The notes under the pieces: generated by a model
Told to the model about the DNA's origin: nothing
What the model saw: the letters and a program-made list of their open reading frames with translations, nothing else
The model's database searches: none
Shown here: positions 43,237 to 52,891 of the stretch, in pieces
Numbering within the stretch: position 1 is the stretch's first letter
How the letters are laid out: the number at the start of each line of letters is the position of its first letter
Source of the DNA: Flavipsychrobacter stenotrophus
GTDB lineage: Bacteria > Bacteroidota > Bacteroidia > Chitinophagales > Chitinophagaceae
NCBI RefSeq assembly: GCF_002954265.1
Contig: NZ_PPSL01000005.1
Coordinates: 124,001 to 188,000, forward strand
Length of the DNA: 64,000 nt
Reading direction: 5' to 3'
Made by a program: the position numbers and the translations under genes

Positions 43237-46200
43237 TTAAAACGCCCTGTTGATACCTATCACATACCTGTAAGCAAGGTATTGAGGATTGCTGTATGGC
43301 GTACGATTCACAAAAACTGGGAAGTCTATACGCAACGTAAGTGGCTTAGCTTTTTCAAACACTCCCCAGTTCTTAACCGTAAAGGCAAAACCAAGCCCGG
43401 CGTCCATGCGCACATCGCTCCACATATTGGTGGGTACAATGTTGTAAACATTGGAGGTAGAGAAATAACTCAGCTGCATGATACCGGCATCGGCGAATGC
43501 ATAGGCATTTACGTGTAGCCAGTTGCGGAACAAACGCGGGCGATAAGGGAAGTAGTTCTCAAAACCTATCTCCAGGTTTACCGCTGCTCCGCTCCTACCC
43601 TTATAACTTTCCAACACTGCTCCATTACGTTCATCGGGTGCATTATAACCGGCATAACCGCGTAGGTTCAATCCGCCGCCCTGCTGGAAATGATTCATAT
43701 CGTACTTTGATATGCCACCCCATTCATCGGGCACAAAACCTTTACTACGGGTGTATTTATTCTCCATAAGATCTTCGGGGCTGCCACCGGCAAGATACAG
43801 CAGGCTCTCGCTTGGGAACCTGTTACCCATACCATAACGGCCAAACACGCGGGTACGCACCTCAAATTTCTTTACAAAGTTGGTGTTTATCGACTCCAGC
43901 TGTGCATAAGAATAGTTAGAAGGTGTGTTGTTGCCATTGAGCATTGGTGCTCTCAGGCTAAGTGTATACCGGCCCGCACCGTGCATATAGTTGTAGTTAT
44001 GTGTCCAGGCAAGGTTAATGGATGTATTAGGACGGGTCCATGTGCTGGTAAAATCGCGCGGAGTAATGCGGTAATCACCGGCCTGTGCATCATGCATCCA
44101 CATACTTTGCGCATAACCCTGTATAAGATTCTTATCGCTCTGCATCCAGTTAAAGCCACCTCTCTGATACCAGATACCATCTATAAAGCGGCTGTTGATC
44201 TGCATAGCCAGCTTAGGATAATTGCGGCTAACCGGTGAAGCATAGTTGAAGGAATAATGTACCGGAGCATATATCTTATAAGGGCCATCGCCTCTGTAAG
44301 ACAAGTAAGCGTCTTCCTGTAGTAAGTGTGTATTGAGCCACACGCTTGCATCAAGCTTATACAAAGTGAACATATAATCGCCCTCTACGTGAGCACCAGC
44401 TTTGATACCATCTATTGGATTCCACCATACATCGGGACGGACATATAAACGATACCTGCGCCTGTCATACTGCTGATTAAGGCCACCATCTAATGTAGCT
44501 CTTACCGCACCTTTGCAGCCAAACAGTCCTTTGCGGCGATAGTTGTCTACCTCATCTCTGTCGGTAAGGCGGAAGGAAGTATCTATCTGTACACTCTTTA
44601 CACCACCCGGCACTGCTACCCTTGCGGTATACGATGCATTCATCTTACCCCAGCCATACCATTTTGGTAAAACTGTAGCATTGGTCTGCTTGGTAAACCA
44701 GGTATTAGGCACATAGAAATTGTACTTAGCGCCATCTTTTGCAGTGACTGTGAAATCAATAGGCATCTGCATCTCACCCTTTCTCCTGAACCTGATAGCC
44801 ACACTATCTGTACCACCTATCTTACTGATGCGGCCTACATGATAATCCAATGCCTTTGTGGTTTCGAACCACTCGTCAAAGAACCATGACAGATCTACAT
44901 GTGTGTATTGGATCATTGAGGCGCGGAAATCTTCGAAATACGGATGCGCGAATTTCCACTGGTCAAAGTAGTGCTTCAACGCATTCTGAAACAAAGTATC
45001 GCCCAGTACATACTGCAGGTTATAGAGCATGTTGGCTGTCTTATAATATACAGTACCGTAGCCGCCACCATGATTCAGTGCATTATGAAAGTCATCGGAA
45101 TGTGTATTCAGTGGCACTTCATTCTGATTAAGGGCGGCCATGGTGTAAGGATTAGATATATTCTTATCTAACACGATACCCGGGTCAGTAAATAATTTTC
45201 TGTAGCCCTTGGTAGGCTTAGAGCCAAGAATGGTATCACCATCTATGCGCCTTAAACCCCAGGCCGTGAGGAACTGTGTAAAACCCTCATCCATAGCGGC
45301 TCTGTAGGTTTCATTGCTACCTACCTGTCCGTAAAACCAGTTGTGCCCTATCTCATGCACCAGTAGTCCGCGATAGCCCGGCTCTGCACCGCCATCAAGC
45401 GTTAGCATCGGGTACTCCATACCATCGGCAGCATCAGCGGCTACGATCTTGGGATAGCGATACATACCTATATCTTCAGAAAAAGTCTTAATTATCTTAG
45501 TGATGTAGTCGGGAGCATTCTGCCACTTAGCTGCATGTGGCTCCTGCACTATTGCCACACACTCTATTCCTTTCCAATATGCAGTACCGATGCGATAAGA
45601 AGGATCTCCGGTGAAGGCGAAGTCATGCACATTATTAGCCACAAAGTGCCATTTCTTGCGTTCCCCTTTTACATAAGGAGTAATAGTAGATGGTGCTTCG
45701 TCCCACTTCTTGTCTTTAAAATTCTTTATGTCCAGTTTCTCGCGCAGGTCGGCAGGTAATACTTCGCTCCTGTTCTGCAATTCGCCCGATGCTTCTACTA
45801 CATAGTTAGACGGAAAATCTAACGTAACATCATACACGCCATAATCGCCATAAAACTCTTTGTTGAGATGCTGATAAGTATCCCAGCCATGCATACGATC
45901 ATATACCGACACCTTCGGAAACCACTGGCAGCCATTGTAGTGCTTAAAACCCCATGCATCGTACATCTTCATACGACGGCGGGTCTGGCCTTTATCATAA
46001 TAGGTATTGAAACCCATTTTGATAGTGATCTTACCACCGGGTTTTAGTGTGGTAGCCAGGTATACCTTCATTATGGTATTGTCCAGTTCTGTCTTTGCGG
46101 CAGTACCATTTACCTGCACATTGTCAATAACAATACCAAGACCTGCTGCCTCTTTCTCTCCATAACCGGGATCTGTATTATTCAGTTTTTCTAGCCCGCC

Positions 46201-46497
46201 CAGGTAAGAACCTTTAATAAAGGCATTCTGGTATAGGTGAAAATAAACGTACTGTAAAGTATCCGGTGAATTGTTCCAATAAGTAAGCTCTTCTTGTCCC
46301 TCTACCCTGTCATCTTCCTCGTGTATAGTGGCATTGATATTGTATGCCACGTCCTGCTGCCAGTAGGCCTTATCGGGCATACGGTTTTGCCAGTAATGCT
46401 CATTAGCCGAATTTCTATACACATTATCCCGCCATTGTGCAGAAACAGATAATGCAGACAGGATACAGGCAAAAGAAAGTAAAGTAAACAACCTCAT
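43237..46497 (-). CDS. M1-family metallopeptidase, large secreted form
   Basis: A 1,086-residue protein with a signal peptide (about 1-20) and an M1 aminopeptidase-like domain. The zinc site HEIGHNWFYGQVGSNETYRAAMDEGF is HExxH (around residue 381) with the third ligand Glu 18 residues on. C-terminal to the peptidase are ~450 residues of barrel-like strands ending YRYVIGINRAF, so the protein may be outer-membrane anchored. Large M1-barrel fusions of this kind are common in Bacteroidota. The substrate is unknown. Confidence 0.87.
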   Translation of the reverse strand: MRLFTLLSFACILSALSVSAQWRDNVYRNSANEHYWQNRMPDKAYWQQDVAYNINATIHEEDDRVEGQEELTYWNNSPDTLQYVYFHLYQNAFIKGSYLGGLEKLNNTDPGYGEKEAAGLGIVIDNVQVNGTAAKTELDNTIMKVYLATTLKPGGKITIKMGFNTYYDKGQTRRRMKMYDAWGFKHYNGCQWFPKVSVYDRMHGWDTYQHLNKEFYGDYGVYDVTLDFPSNYVVEASGELQNRSEVLPADLREKLDIKNFKDKKWDEAPSTITPYVKGERKKWHFVANNVHDFAFTGDPSYRIGTAYWKGIECVAIVQEPHAAKWQNAPDYITKIIKTFSEDIGMYRYPKIVAADAADGMEYPMLTLDGGAEPGYRGLLVHEIGHNWFYGQVGSNETYRAAMDEGFTQFLTAWGLRRIDGDTILGSKPTKGYRKLFTDPGIVLDKNISNPYTMAALNQNEVPLNTHSDDFHNALNHGGGYGTVYYKTANMLYNLQYVLGDTLFQNALKHYFDQWKFAHPYFEDFRASMIQYTHVDLSWFFDEWFETTKALDYHVGRISKIGGTDSVAIRFRRKGEMQMPIDFTVTAKDGAKYNFYVPNTWFTKQTNATVLPKWYGWGKMNASYTARVAVPGGVKSVQIDTSFRLTDRDEVDNYRRKGLFGCKGAVRATLDGGLNQQYDRRRYRLYVRPDVWWNPIDGIKAGAHVEGDYMFTLYKLDASVWLNTHLLQEDAYLSYRGDGPYKIYAPVHYSFNYASPVSRNYPKLAMQINSRFIDGIWYQRGGFNWMQSDKNLIQGYAQSMWMHDAQAGDYRITPRDFTSTWTRPNTSINLAWTHNYNYMHGAGRYTLSLRAPMLNGNNTPSNYSYAQLESINTNFVKKFEVRTRVFGRYGMGNRFPSESLLYLAGGSPEDLMENKYTRSKGFVPDEWGGISKYDMNHFQQGGGLNLRGYAGYNAPDERNGAVLESYKGRSGAAVNLEIGFENYFPYRPRLFRNWLHVNAYAFADAGIMQLSYFSTSNVYNIVPTNMWSDVRMDAGLGFAFTVKNWGVFEKAKPLTLRIDFPVFVNRTPYSNPQYLAYRYVIGINRAF

Positions 46498-46606
46498 AAA
46501 TAAAATTTGGGTTAAAAATAGATTATTATCAGTTAACGAGGTATCACCCTTATGACGCTATGTTATTATACGCAGCATAGCAGTATATTTGAACAAATAA
46601 TATTTT

Positions 46607-46939
46607 ATGATCGACACGCAACTCATCACCACATCTACGTCGCTTGAAGGATACCGTATTGTTAGCCACCATGGTGTAGTAAGGGGCATTACCGTGCGCT
46701 CACGCAGCATCTTTGGTAATTTTGCGGGTGGACTGCAAGCGATTGTTGGCGGCAAGCTATCGATATACGTAAAGCTGTGTGAAGATACCCGTGAAGAGGC
46801 TTTTACGCTAATGGTAGAACATGCTGAAGCAGCAGGAGCCAATGCTATCATTAATATGCGCTATGATGCCAATGAAGTAATGACCGGGATCACAGAGGTG
46901 TTGGCTTACGGCACAGCTGTAAGGGTGGAGAAGGTGTAA
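46607..46939 (+). CDS. YbjQ/UPF0145-family protein
   Basis: A 110-residue cytoplasmic protein of the YbjQ family (DUF74): TTSTSLEGYRIVSHHGVVRGITVRSRSIFGNFAGGLQAIVGG, then helical AREEAFxxMxxHAxxxGANAIINMRYDANE. It forms pentamers in structures of homologues; heavy-metal binding has been proposed, the role being unclear. TATATTTG at 46584-46591 is a -7-type box. Monocistronic. Confidence 0.88.
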   Translation: MIDTQLITTSTSLEGYRIVSHHGVVRGITVRSRSIFGNFAGGLQAIVGGKLSIYVKLCEDTREEAFTLMVEHAEAAGANAIINMRYDANEVMTGITEVLAYGTAVRVEKV

Positions 46940-46961
46940 AACTGTAACACATGTTTTGTTC

Positions 46962-46995
46962 AGATTTGACAACTTTTTGAAAAGTTGTCAAATCT
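46962..46995. repeat. 15-bp perfect hairpin between convergent genes
   Basis: AGATTTGACAACTTT (46962-46976) pairs with its complement at 46981-46995 around TTGA. There is no T-tract, so it is more like a dispersed hairpin repeat than a classical terminator. Confidence 0.65.
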
Positions 46996-47017
46996 TATGA
47001 ATGAAACCTAGTTCTAT

Positions 47018-47500
47018 TCACTCATTCTTATACCCAAGCGTCTCAAACCAGGGCTTCACAGGCCTTGTAGCCGGGTAACCATTTTGCACCCTGTAAACTT
47101 TTCGTTCTGCAGTAAAGTCCCACCAGTTTTTGGTTTTGTCTTTATTGTTTGCATAGTCGACTACCAGCCTGCACTGGTCTTCCACACATGGGTCTATCCA
47201 ATAGCCGCAGTGGGTTTCCAACTCATGAATAAGTGTCGGACCATCTTTGATTGCCAGTTCTTCCAATGAATAATAGCCAATAGAAATAAGGTCTTCAGCA
47301 AATTTGATACCTATTGAGGGTATAGATTGGAAGGTGATCAGTGCATTGATCTCTCTGGCCCTGACGGGTGCTACATTGAGTATAGATCCTATATCATCAG
47401 TTGATAATGAAGACAGGTCAGCTATCTTGAATTTAGCTGCCCTCAGTTGCGCCTTTTCCTCTACGGTGAGATCTACTTTATAAGTCCTTTTAGTTACCAT
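47018..47500 (-). CDS. Cdd1-like helix-hairpin-helix protein
   Basis: A 160-residue protein. Residues ~40-85 carry two helix-hairpin-helix motifs (NVAPVRAREINALITFQSIPSIGIKFAEDLISIGYYSLEELA), and the CGYWIDPCVEDQCRLVVDYANN block is the diagnostic motif of the 'pathogenicity locus' Cdd1 family. HhH motifs bind DNA backbones nonspecifically; no function is established. It is convergent with the YbjQ gene. Confidence 0.82.
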   Translation of the reverse strand: MVTKRTYKVDLTVEEKAQLRAAKFKIADLSSLSTDDIGSILNVAPVRAREINALITFQSIPSIGIKFAEDLISIGYYSLEELAIKDGPTLIHELETHCGYWIDPCVEDQCRLVVDYANNKDKTKNWWDFTAERKVYRVQNGYPATRPVKPWFETLGYKNE

Positions 47501-47697
47501 ATCTATTCGCTGCTACAAATATCCTCAAGTTTGTATACTCACGAAAATATAACCTTACAAATTAGCTGAACACCCTATTTTGCAGGCGATACCGCAAAAA
47601 TAGCCAGCTTACAACCCAGTTAAAAAAAATCGCATTTTTCTTTTGGCCTTCAAATGATTATTTTTGCAGCGTTTTATATCAAATAACAAAAAAAATT

Positions 47698-49011
47698 ATG
47701 GCAATCGTTGACCTGGTAATGCCTAAGATGGGCGAAAGTATAATGGAAGCTACAGTGCTTAAATGGCACAAAAAAGTAGGTGACGTTATTAAAATGGACG
47801 AAACCCTGCTGGATATAGCTACTGATAAGGTAGATAGTGAAGTTCCTTCGACAGCTGCCGGTACCATCACAGAATTACTGTATAAAGAAAACGACGTAGT
47901 GCCTGTTGGTGCTGTTATAGCTCGTATAGACGCGGGCGGCGCTGCTGCTGCTCCGGCTCCCGCGGCACCACAAGCTGCCGCAGCTCCTGCACCAGCTGCA
48001 GTAACTGTTCAGAATGCAGCCCCTGCTGCTCCTGTAGCTGCTCCTGCTGCCGGTGGATCACGCTTCTACTCTCCGCTTGTATTGAATATAGCAGGCAAGG
48101 AAGGTATTGGCATGGCCGAATTAGAAAACATACCGGGCACCGGCAATGAAGGCCGCGTGACCAAGAAAGATATACTGGACTATGTAGCTAACCGCGGCAA
48201 TATGCCAGTGCCGGTAGCTGCTCCTGCTGCTGCACCATCTGCTCCTGCCGCACCGGTTGCCGCTGCTCCTGCATCTGCACCATCTGCATCTGTTCCTTCA
48301 GGTAATGTAGAGATCATAGAAATGGACCGCATGCGTAAGCTCATAGCTGATCATATGGTGCGTAGCAAGGCTACTTCTCCGCATGTTACCAGCTTTACAG
48401 AAGCCGATGTTACCAATCTGGTAAAATGGCGCGATAAAGTAAAGGGACCATTTGAAAAGAAGTATGGCGAAAAGATCACTTTCACTCCTATATTCATAGA
48501 AGCAGTTGCAAGTTGCATCCGCAAGTTCCCTATGATCAATGTAAGCGTAGACGGCGACCGTATCATAGTGAAGAAAGACGTGAACATAGGTATGGCTACC
48601 GCATTACCTAGCGGCAACCTTATAGTACCTGTTATAAAGAATGCAGACACCAAGAATCTTATAGGCCTGTCTAAGGACGTAAATTCACTGGCTAATGCAG
48701 CACGTAACAACAAGCTGAAAGTAGATGATACACAGGGCGGCACATTTACCCTCACTAACGTGGGTACATTCGGCAGCCTGATGGGTACTCCTATCATCAA
48801 TCAGCCACAGGTTGCAATCCTTGCAGTTGGCTCTATCAAGAAGAGACCAATGGTATTGGAAACAGCGGAAGGCGATGTAATAGCTATACGCCACATGATG
48901 TACCTGTCACTCAGTTATGACCACCGCGTAGTTGATGGTTCATTGGGTGCCAGCTTCCTTACAGCAGTTGCTAATGCACTTGAAGCATTCGACCCGAAGA
49001 GAGATATCTAA
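47698..49011 (+). CDS. 2-oxoacid dehydrogenase E2 (dihydrolipoyl acyltransferase)
   Basis: A 437-residue E2 with a lipoyl domain at the N-terminus (K44 in ATDKVDSEV is lipoylated), a long Ala/Pro linker, the E3-binding domain (SPLVLNIAGKEGIGMAELENIPGTGNEGRVTKKDIL) and the catalytic core ending SYDHRVVDGSLGASFL (His/Asp acyltransfer). It could be the branched-chain or 2-oxoglutarate E2, since only a single E2 gene without E1 is present here. A TATTTTTG box is at 47659-47666 and a strong terminator follows. Confidence 0.9.
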   Translation: MAIVDLVMPKMGESIMEATVLKWHKKVGDVIKMDETLLDIATDKVDSEVPSTAAGTITELLYKENDVVPVGAVIARIDAGGAAAAPAPAAPQAAAAPAPAAVTVQNAAPAAPVAAPAAGGSRFYSPLVLNIAGKEGIGMAELENIPGTGNEGRVTKKDILDYVANRGNMPVPVAAPAAAPSAPAAPVAAAPASAPSASVPSGNVEIIEMDRMRKLIADHMVRSKATSPHVTSFTEADVTNLVKWRDKVKGPFEKKYGEKITFTPIFIEAVASCIRKFPMINVSVDGDRIIVKKDVNIGMATALPSGNLIVPVIKNADTKNLIGLSKDVNSLANAARNNKLKVDDTQGGTFTLTNVGTFGSLMGTPIINQPQVAILAVGSIKKRPMVLETAEGDVIAIRHMMYLSLSYDHRVVDGSLGASFLTAVANALEAFDPKRDI

Positions 49012-49030
49012 GGTTATTGAACAATAAAAA

Positions 49031-49066
49031 AAATAAAACCCGCACCAGTTGCGGGTTTTATTTTTT
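49031..49066 (+). terminator. Terminator after E2
   Basis: A 14-bp stem (49031-49044 with 49050-49063) with CCCGCA/TGCGGG core, loop CCAGT, ending in six or more T. Confidence 0.88.
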
Positions 49067-49756
49067 CAGGCACTATCTGCCCACAATTTCTCCAATATCC
49101 CATTGTTATTTCGTACATTTAATTGCCTTAATTACAGCCACGCACAATGATCGTAATATGAGCAAAGCGGCACGATATTTCTATCAACAGCATTGACACA
49201 AATTGATGTGGAAAACGTGGATGATAAGGTAGTAGTTACGAAGATTTTTTTTAACAACGGATGTGTATACGAGTTATTTTTGAAAACAAAAAGAAAGATA
49301 TTTTTACAGTAGAGAGTAAAGTAACAAAAAACAGATAAAATATAGAACATAAAACGCTGAAACGATTGCCTGTAAGCACTTTCAGAGGAATAAAAAGAAA
49401 AAGAAGATTAAAAAAAAGCATGGATTTTTTAAAATAAAAAGCATATAGTTGTTAACAATTTGACACAGGTATTAGCAGTCACAAAAACCTACAATCACGC
49501 CAATGCCCACACTGTAGTTCTAACTAAACTAACAATAGCTGTTCAATTTTTTTTTTCAACAAAATGTTAGCAATTTCGTTCTCCCGAAAAAGAAACGGAT
49601 ACTAACTTGAAAGGTGACGGGAATACGTACAAAGAGTAAACAATAAAACACAAACAGAAGGGCCGTAAAAAGTGGCTGAAAACAATTGATCATTTTCAGA
49701 TAGTTTTCTTGTCGCTGATACTGCCGGGTAACAAATTCAATTAACTTTGTTGAGCG
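49067..49756. other. Long AT-rich gap upstream of dnaA (possible origin region)
   Basis: About 690 bp without a supported gene. It has long A/T runs (for example 49395-49450 and 49549-49561), one near-DnaA-box TGTGGAAAA (49207-49215, one mismatch) followed by CGTGGATGA, and a TAACTTTG -7-type box (49742-49749) for dnaA. The box density is lower than expected for an origin, so this is a candidate only. Confidence 0.35.
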
Positions 49757-49768
49757 TTGTTAACAAAT

Positions 49769-51250
49769 ATGAATAAAGACATTTACAATACTGATATTAA
49801 TTCTCAAAATGATATTGAGCAACTCTGGGAAAAGTGTCTCGCTATCATTAAGGATAATGTCAACTGGCGCACATACCAGACATGGTTCGAGCCGATCAAG
49901 GCCGTTAGTCTGAATGACAATATCGTTACCCTACAGGTGCCGAGCCAGTTTTTTTATGAGTGGCTTGAAGAACATTATGTAGAACTATTGGGTAAGACCA
50001 TAAAGCGCGTATTGGGTAAAGCCGCACGCCTTGAATACCGCATAATGATGGAAGGCAGTAGCAGCACACAGCGCAACCCTGCTTCTATTAATATGCCGGG
50101 CAGCACACACACCCGCCCCCCCAAAGAAAACAATTTCATAGACATGCCACTGAAGTGGGATGATCCGCATAATATCAAAACGCCTTATGCCATACCTGGT
50201 CTTAAGCGTATGCAGATCGATCCGCAGCTGAACGGTAACTATGTGTTCGATAATTATGTAGAAGGTGATTGCAACCGTGTAGCCCGCTCAGCAGGTTTGC
50301 ACATTGCGCAGAAGCCCGGCGCTACCTCTTTCAATCCATTGGTTGTATTTGGCGGTGTTGGTTGGGGTAAGACCCACCTGGTACAGGCCATAGGCAATGA
50401 AGTACGCAGGCTGCACCCCAACAAGGCTGTGCTCTATGTAAGTGCCGAAAAATTCATCAACCAGTTTATAGATCACGCCAAGAATAATGAGATCAATGAT
50501 TTCATACACTTCTATCAGCTGATAGATGTATTGATCATGGATGATATTCATCTGTTCGTTCCTGCTGTTAAAACACAGGATGTTTTCTTTGCTATCTTCA
50601 ATCACCTGCACCAGAGTGGCAAGCAGATCATCCTTACCAGCGATACCGCACCACGCGATATGGAAGGTATGCAGGAACGTTTGTTAAGCCGTTTCCGCTG
50701 GGGTTTGAATGCCGATATACAGGCACCGGACTTTGAAACACGCCAGGCAATACTGCGCGTGAAGATGCGCCACGAAGGACTGGAGATACCGGATGATGTA
50801 GTAAAATACATGGCCTACAACATACAGAGCAATGTACGTGAGCTGGAAGGCGCATTGATAGCATTGTTTGCACAGGCTACCCTTAATAAGAAGGAAATAG
50901 ACATGGATCTGGCTAAGCGTGTCATGAAGAACTTCGTGAAGACAGCAGCCCGTGAAATGACCATAGAGAACATACAGAAACTGGTATGCGATTACTACCA
51001 TGTGCCGTATGAGAAGTTGCTGACAAAGACGCGTAAGCGTGAAGTGGTACTGGCCCGCCAGATAACCATGTACTTTGCCAAGAAGTTTACCAAGCAGTCT
51101 TTAAAGACCATTGGCGACCATTTTGGCGGCTTCGACCACACCACTGTTATTCACTCTTGCCAAACAGTTGAAAACCTGATGGAAACGGATACAGAATACA
51201 AAGAAAACCTGATGGAACTGTTGCAGAAAGTGCAGCTGGCCAGCATATAA
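49769..51250 (+). CDS. dnaA: Chromosomal replication initiator protein DnaA
   Basis: A 493-residue protein that binds DnaA boxes and melts the origin. The N-terminal domain (about 1-80), a linker, the AAA+ domain (Walker A GGVGWGKTHL; Walker B VLIMDDIH) and the C-terminal DNA-binding domain with GDHFGGFDHTTVIHSC are all seen. Position 5 of Walker A is W where L is common. The ATG at 49769 is chosen; the TTG at 49757 lies closer to the -7 box. The long AT-rich gap before it and the tRNAs after it are its context; dnaN is not adjacent. Confidence 0.96.
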   Translation: MNKDIYNTDINSQNDIEQLWEKCLAIIKDNVNWRTYQTWFEPIKAVSLNDNIVTLQVPSQFFYEWLEEHYVELLGKTIKRVLGKAARLEYRIMMEGSSSTQRNPASINMPGSTHTRPPKENNFIDMPLKWDDPHNIKTPYAIPGLKRMQIDPQLNGNYVFDNYVEGDCNRVARSAGLHIAQKPGATSFNPLVVFGGVGWGKTHLVQAIGNEVRRLHPNKAVLYVSAEKFINQFIDHAKNNEINDFIHFYQLIDVLIMDDIHLFVPAVKTQDVFFAIFNHLHQSGKQIILTSDTAPRDMEGMQERLLSRFRWGLNADIQAPDFETRQAILRVKMRHEGLEIPDDVVKYMAYNIQSNVRELEGALIALFAQATLNKKEIDMDLAKRVMKNFVKTAAREMTIENIQKLVCDYYHVPYEKLLTKTRKREVVLARQITMYFAKKFTKQSLKTIGDHFGGFDHTTVIHSCQTVENLMETDTEYKENLMELLQKVQLASI

Positions 51251-51315
51251 ACAACAACAGGCTTTAGTGCCGAGATATTAAAAAATAAAAAAGAAGTAGA
51301 ATTTTGAAATTTCTT

Positions 51316-51345
51316 TTTGTTTTGTTCACAGAACTCTTATCTTTG
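51316..51345 (+). promoter_or_regulatory. Promoter of the tRNA-Ser/tRNA-Pro pair
   Basis: TTTG (51316-51319), 18 nt, TATCTTTG (51338-51345), about 50 bp before tRNA-Ser. Confidence 0.75.
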
Positions 51346-51397
51346 CACTCCCTTAACGAAAGCGGAAAGGGAATTATCCGGTAAAATTAAATACTGA

Positions 51398-51487
51398 GGT
51401 GAGGTGGGAGAGAGGCCGAATCCACTAGTTTGCTAAACTGGCGTGCGTCGTTAAGATGTACCGAGGGTTCGAATCCCTCCTTCACCG
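51398..51487 (+). tRNA. tRNA-Ser(GCU)
   Basis: A 90-nt class II tRNA. The acceptor GGTGAGG (51398-51404) pairs with CTTCACC (51480-51486), discriminator G. The anticodon GCT is at 51432-51434. There is a long variable arm, a TPsiC stem GAGGG/CCCTC with the TTCGAAT loop, and no encoded CCA. Confidence 0.95.
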
Positions 51488-51537
51488 CTGAATAAATTAA
51501 TAATCGGCCGCTAACAGAAATGTTAGCAAACATTGTC

Positions 51538-51611
51538 CGGGAAGTAGCGCAGGCCGGTAGCGCACCTGGTTTGGGACCAGGGGGTCGCAGGTTCGAATCC
51601 TGTCTTCCCGA
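51538..51611 (+). tRNA. tRNA-Pro(UGG)
   Basis: A 74-nt cloverleaf. The acceptor CGGGAAG (51538-51544) pairs with CTTCCCG (51604-51610), discriminator A. The anticodon loop is TTTGGGA with anticodon TGG; TPsiC loop TTCGAAT. It starts 50 bp after tRNA-Ser and is probably co-transcribed. Confidence 0.95.
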
Positions 51612-51620
51612 CTCTTATAA

Positions 51621-51656
51621 AAAGCCTCACAGCAATGTGAGGCTTTTTTGTTGTTG
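51621..51656 (+). terminator. tRNA terminator and left copy of a 36-bp direct repeat
   Basis: AGCCTCACA pairs with TGTGAGGCT around GCAA, followed by a T-run, a strong terminator of the tRNA unit. The 36 bp recur at 55809-55844 with two mismatches. Confidence 0.85.
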
Positions 51657-51669
51657 GTTACTTGCCACC

Positions 51670-52101
51670 CTATTTACTTTTGAAATATCCATCGAGAGTA
51701 ATCAAAGCAGATTTGAATTCTTTAAACCTGGCAGATCCCATTATCTTAATAAGTGTATTTTCCAGATCTCCGTTTGCTTTCTTAAAATCAATCAGGAATT
51801 CCATTCCTTTCCGTGTCAACGAAAGTGTTTCTGACTTTTTATTGTTTTCTGTTGGGTTAACAGCTAAATAGCCGTTCTCAATTAATTCATGATTCAATTT
51901 CGAAATCGCTTGTCTGGTAATGCCCAACTGCTTTGCCAGAATATTATGATTATTCTCCTTTGCCTCAATTCTCAATAAGATACTTACATGAGTCGTTCGG
52001 ATATCAGCATACCCAATATCTTTCCATTTTTGATTCGACGAATTGGTCAACTGCCTTGACAAGTGATGTATTAACCCTGAAATATTTTTCTCATCAGTCA
52101 T
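51670..52101 (-). CDS. MarR-family transcriptional regulator
   Basis: 143 residues with a winged HTH: helix pair (NNHNILAKQLGITRQAISKLNHELIENGYLAV) and wing (NPTENNKKSETLSLTRKGMEFLIDF). MarR proteins respond to small molecules and often repress a divergent gene. The divergent neighbour at 52185 encodes an HbpS-like protein, and the gap contains a clear palindromic operator candidate. Confidence 0.88.
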   Translation of the reverse strand: MTDEKNISGLIHHLSRQLTNSSNQKWKDIGYADIRTTHVSILLRIEAKENNHNILAKQLGITRQAISKLNHELIENGYLAVNPTENNKKSETLSLTRKGMEFLIDFKKANGDLENTLIKIMGSARFKEFKSALITLDGYFKSK

Positions 52102-52130
52102 TTGGATGTATCGTATTATTTTATGAATTT

Positions 52131-52167
52131 TGTCAATAGTATTGACATGTTGTAAATACTATTGACA
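52131..52167. promoter_or_regulatory. Candidate MarR operator in the divergent promoter region
   Basis: TGTCAATAGTATTGACA (52131-52147) is a palindrome with 8-bp arms, and AATACTATTGACA (52155-52167) is a second half or full site in inverse orientation. GTCAATAGTATT and AATACTATTGAC are perfect 12-bp inverts. Both lie between the MarR gene and its divergent neighbour. Confidence 0.8.
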
Positions 52168-52184
52168 CAAAAATACATAATAAT

Positions 52185-52598
52185 ATGAGAATCGAGAATC
52201 TAATTACAGCCGGGATGACAGCTTTAAAAGCGGCAAAAGAACAACATATCGAAGTTTGTATTACCGTCATCGATTCGGGTGCACATGTTGTATACCAAAT
52301 CAGGATGGATGACGCCAACTTTATGACCAACGAGATATCATATTTAAAGGCTAAAACAGCATTTCTCTTCAAATGTCCTTCTCACATGCTTAGAACAATT
52401 ACGGAGAAAGTGCCCATTCTGGCACATGCAATTCAACAAGTACCTGGAGACGCATGTATGTTAGAAGGGGGCCTCCCGATAAAAGCAGGAGACAGATATA
52501 TAGGCGGTATTGGGGTTTCTGGAGGAAACTTTGATCAAGACTTGCTGATCGCCACAACATTTCTTCAATCTCTGGAAAAGACGATCCAGGAAAACTGA
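52185..52598 (+). CDS. HbpS/GlcG-like (DUF336) protein
   Basis: A 137-residue protein of the HbpS/GlcG family (haem-degrading domain): MRIENLITAGMTALKAAKEQHIEVCITVIDSGAHVVYQIRMDDA, then the conserved GGLPIKAGDRYIGGIGVSGG. HbpS members bind haem or sense redox in some bacteria; others occur beside unrelated operons. Divergent from a MarR gene, which may repress it. Confidence 0.85.
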   Translation: MRIENLITAGMTALKAAKEQHIEVCITVIDSGAHVVYQIRMDDANFMTNEISYLKAKTAFLFKCPSHMLRTITEKVPILAHAIQQVPGDACMLEGGLPIKAGDRYIGGIGVSGGNFDQDLLIATTFLQSLEKTIQEN

Positions 52599-52891
52599 TT
52601 TGATAATAGAGGATACTTCATGTACTGTCCAGGAATTACCATTCGTTGGGAATCTAGCCAATGAATTTTCTTGATTCAGTTATGTTGTAATGAAGTAACG
52701 ATCTTCAATGTTGTTATACTATCGACCAATGTCCGAGGCGAAAACGTTGGCGAAATTCCGGTTCTTTACTAACGGCTATTCCCTTTTATTGACAAACATC
52801 AACAGTTTGGGGAAAAGGCATAACTAGCTTTGCGGCTTATTACTAATGAACGCAAGCAGATATTTATTTCTACACGATAAAAACAACGAAA

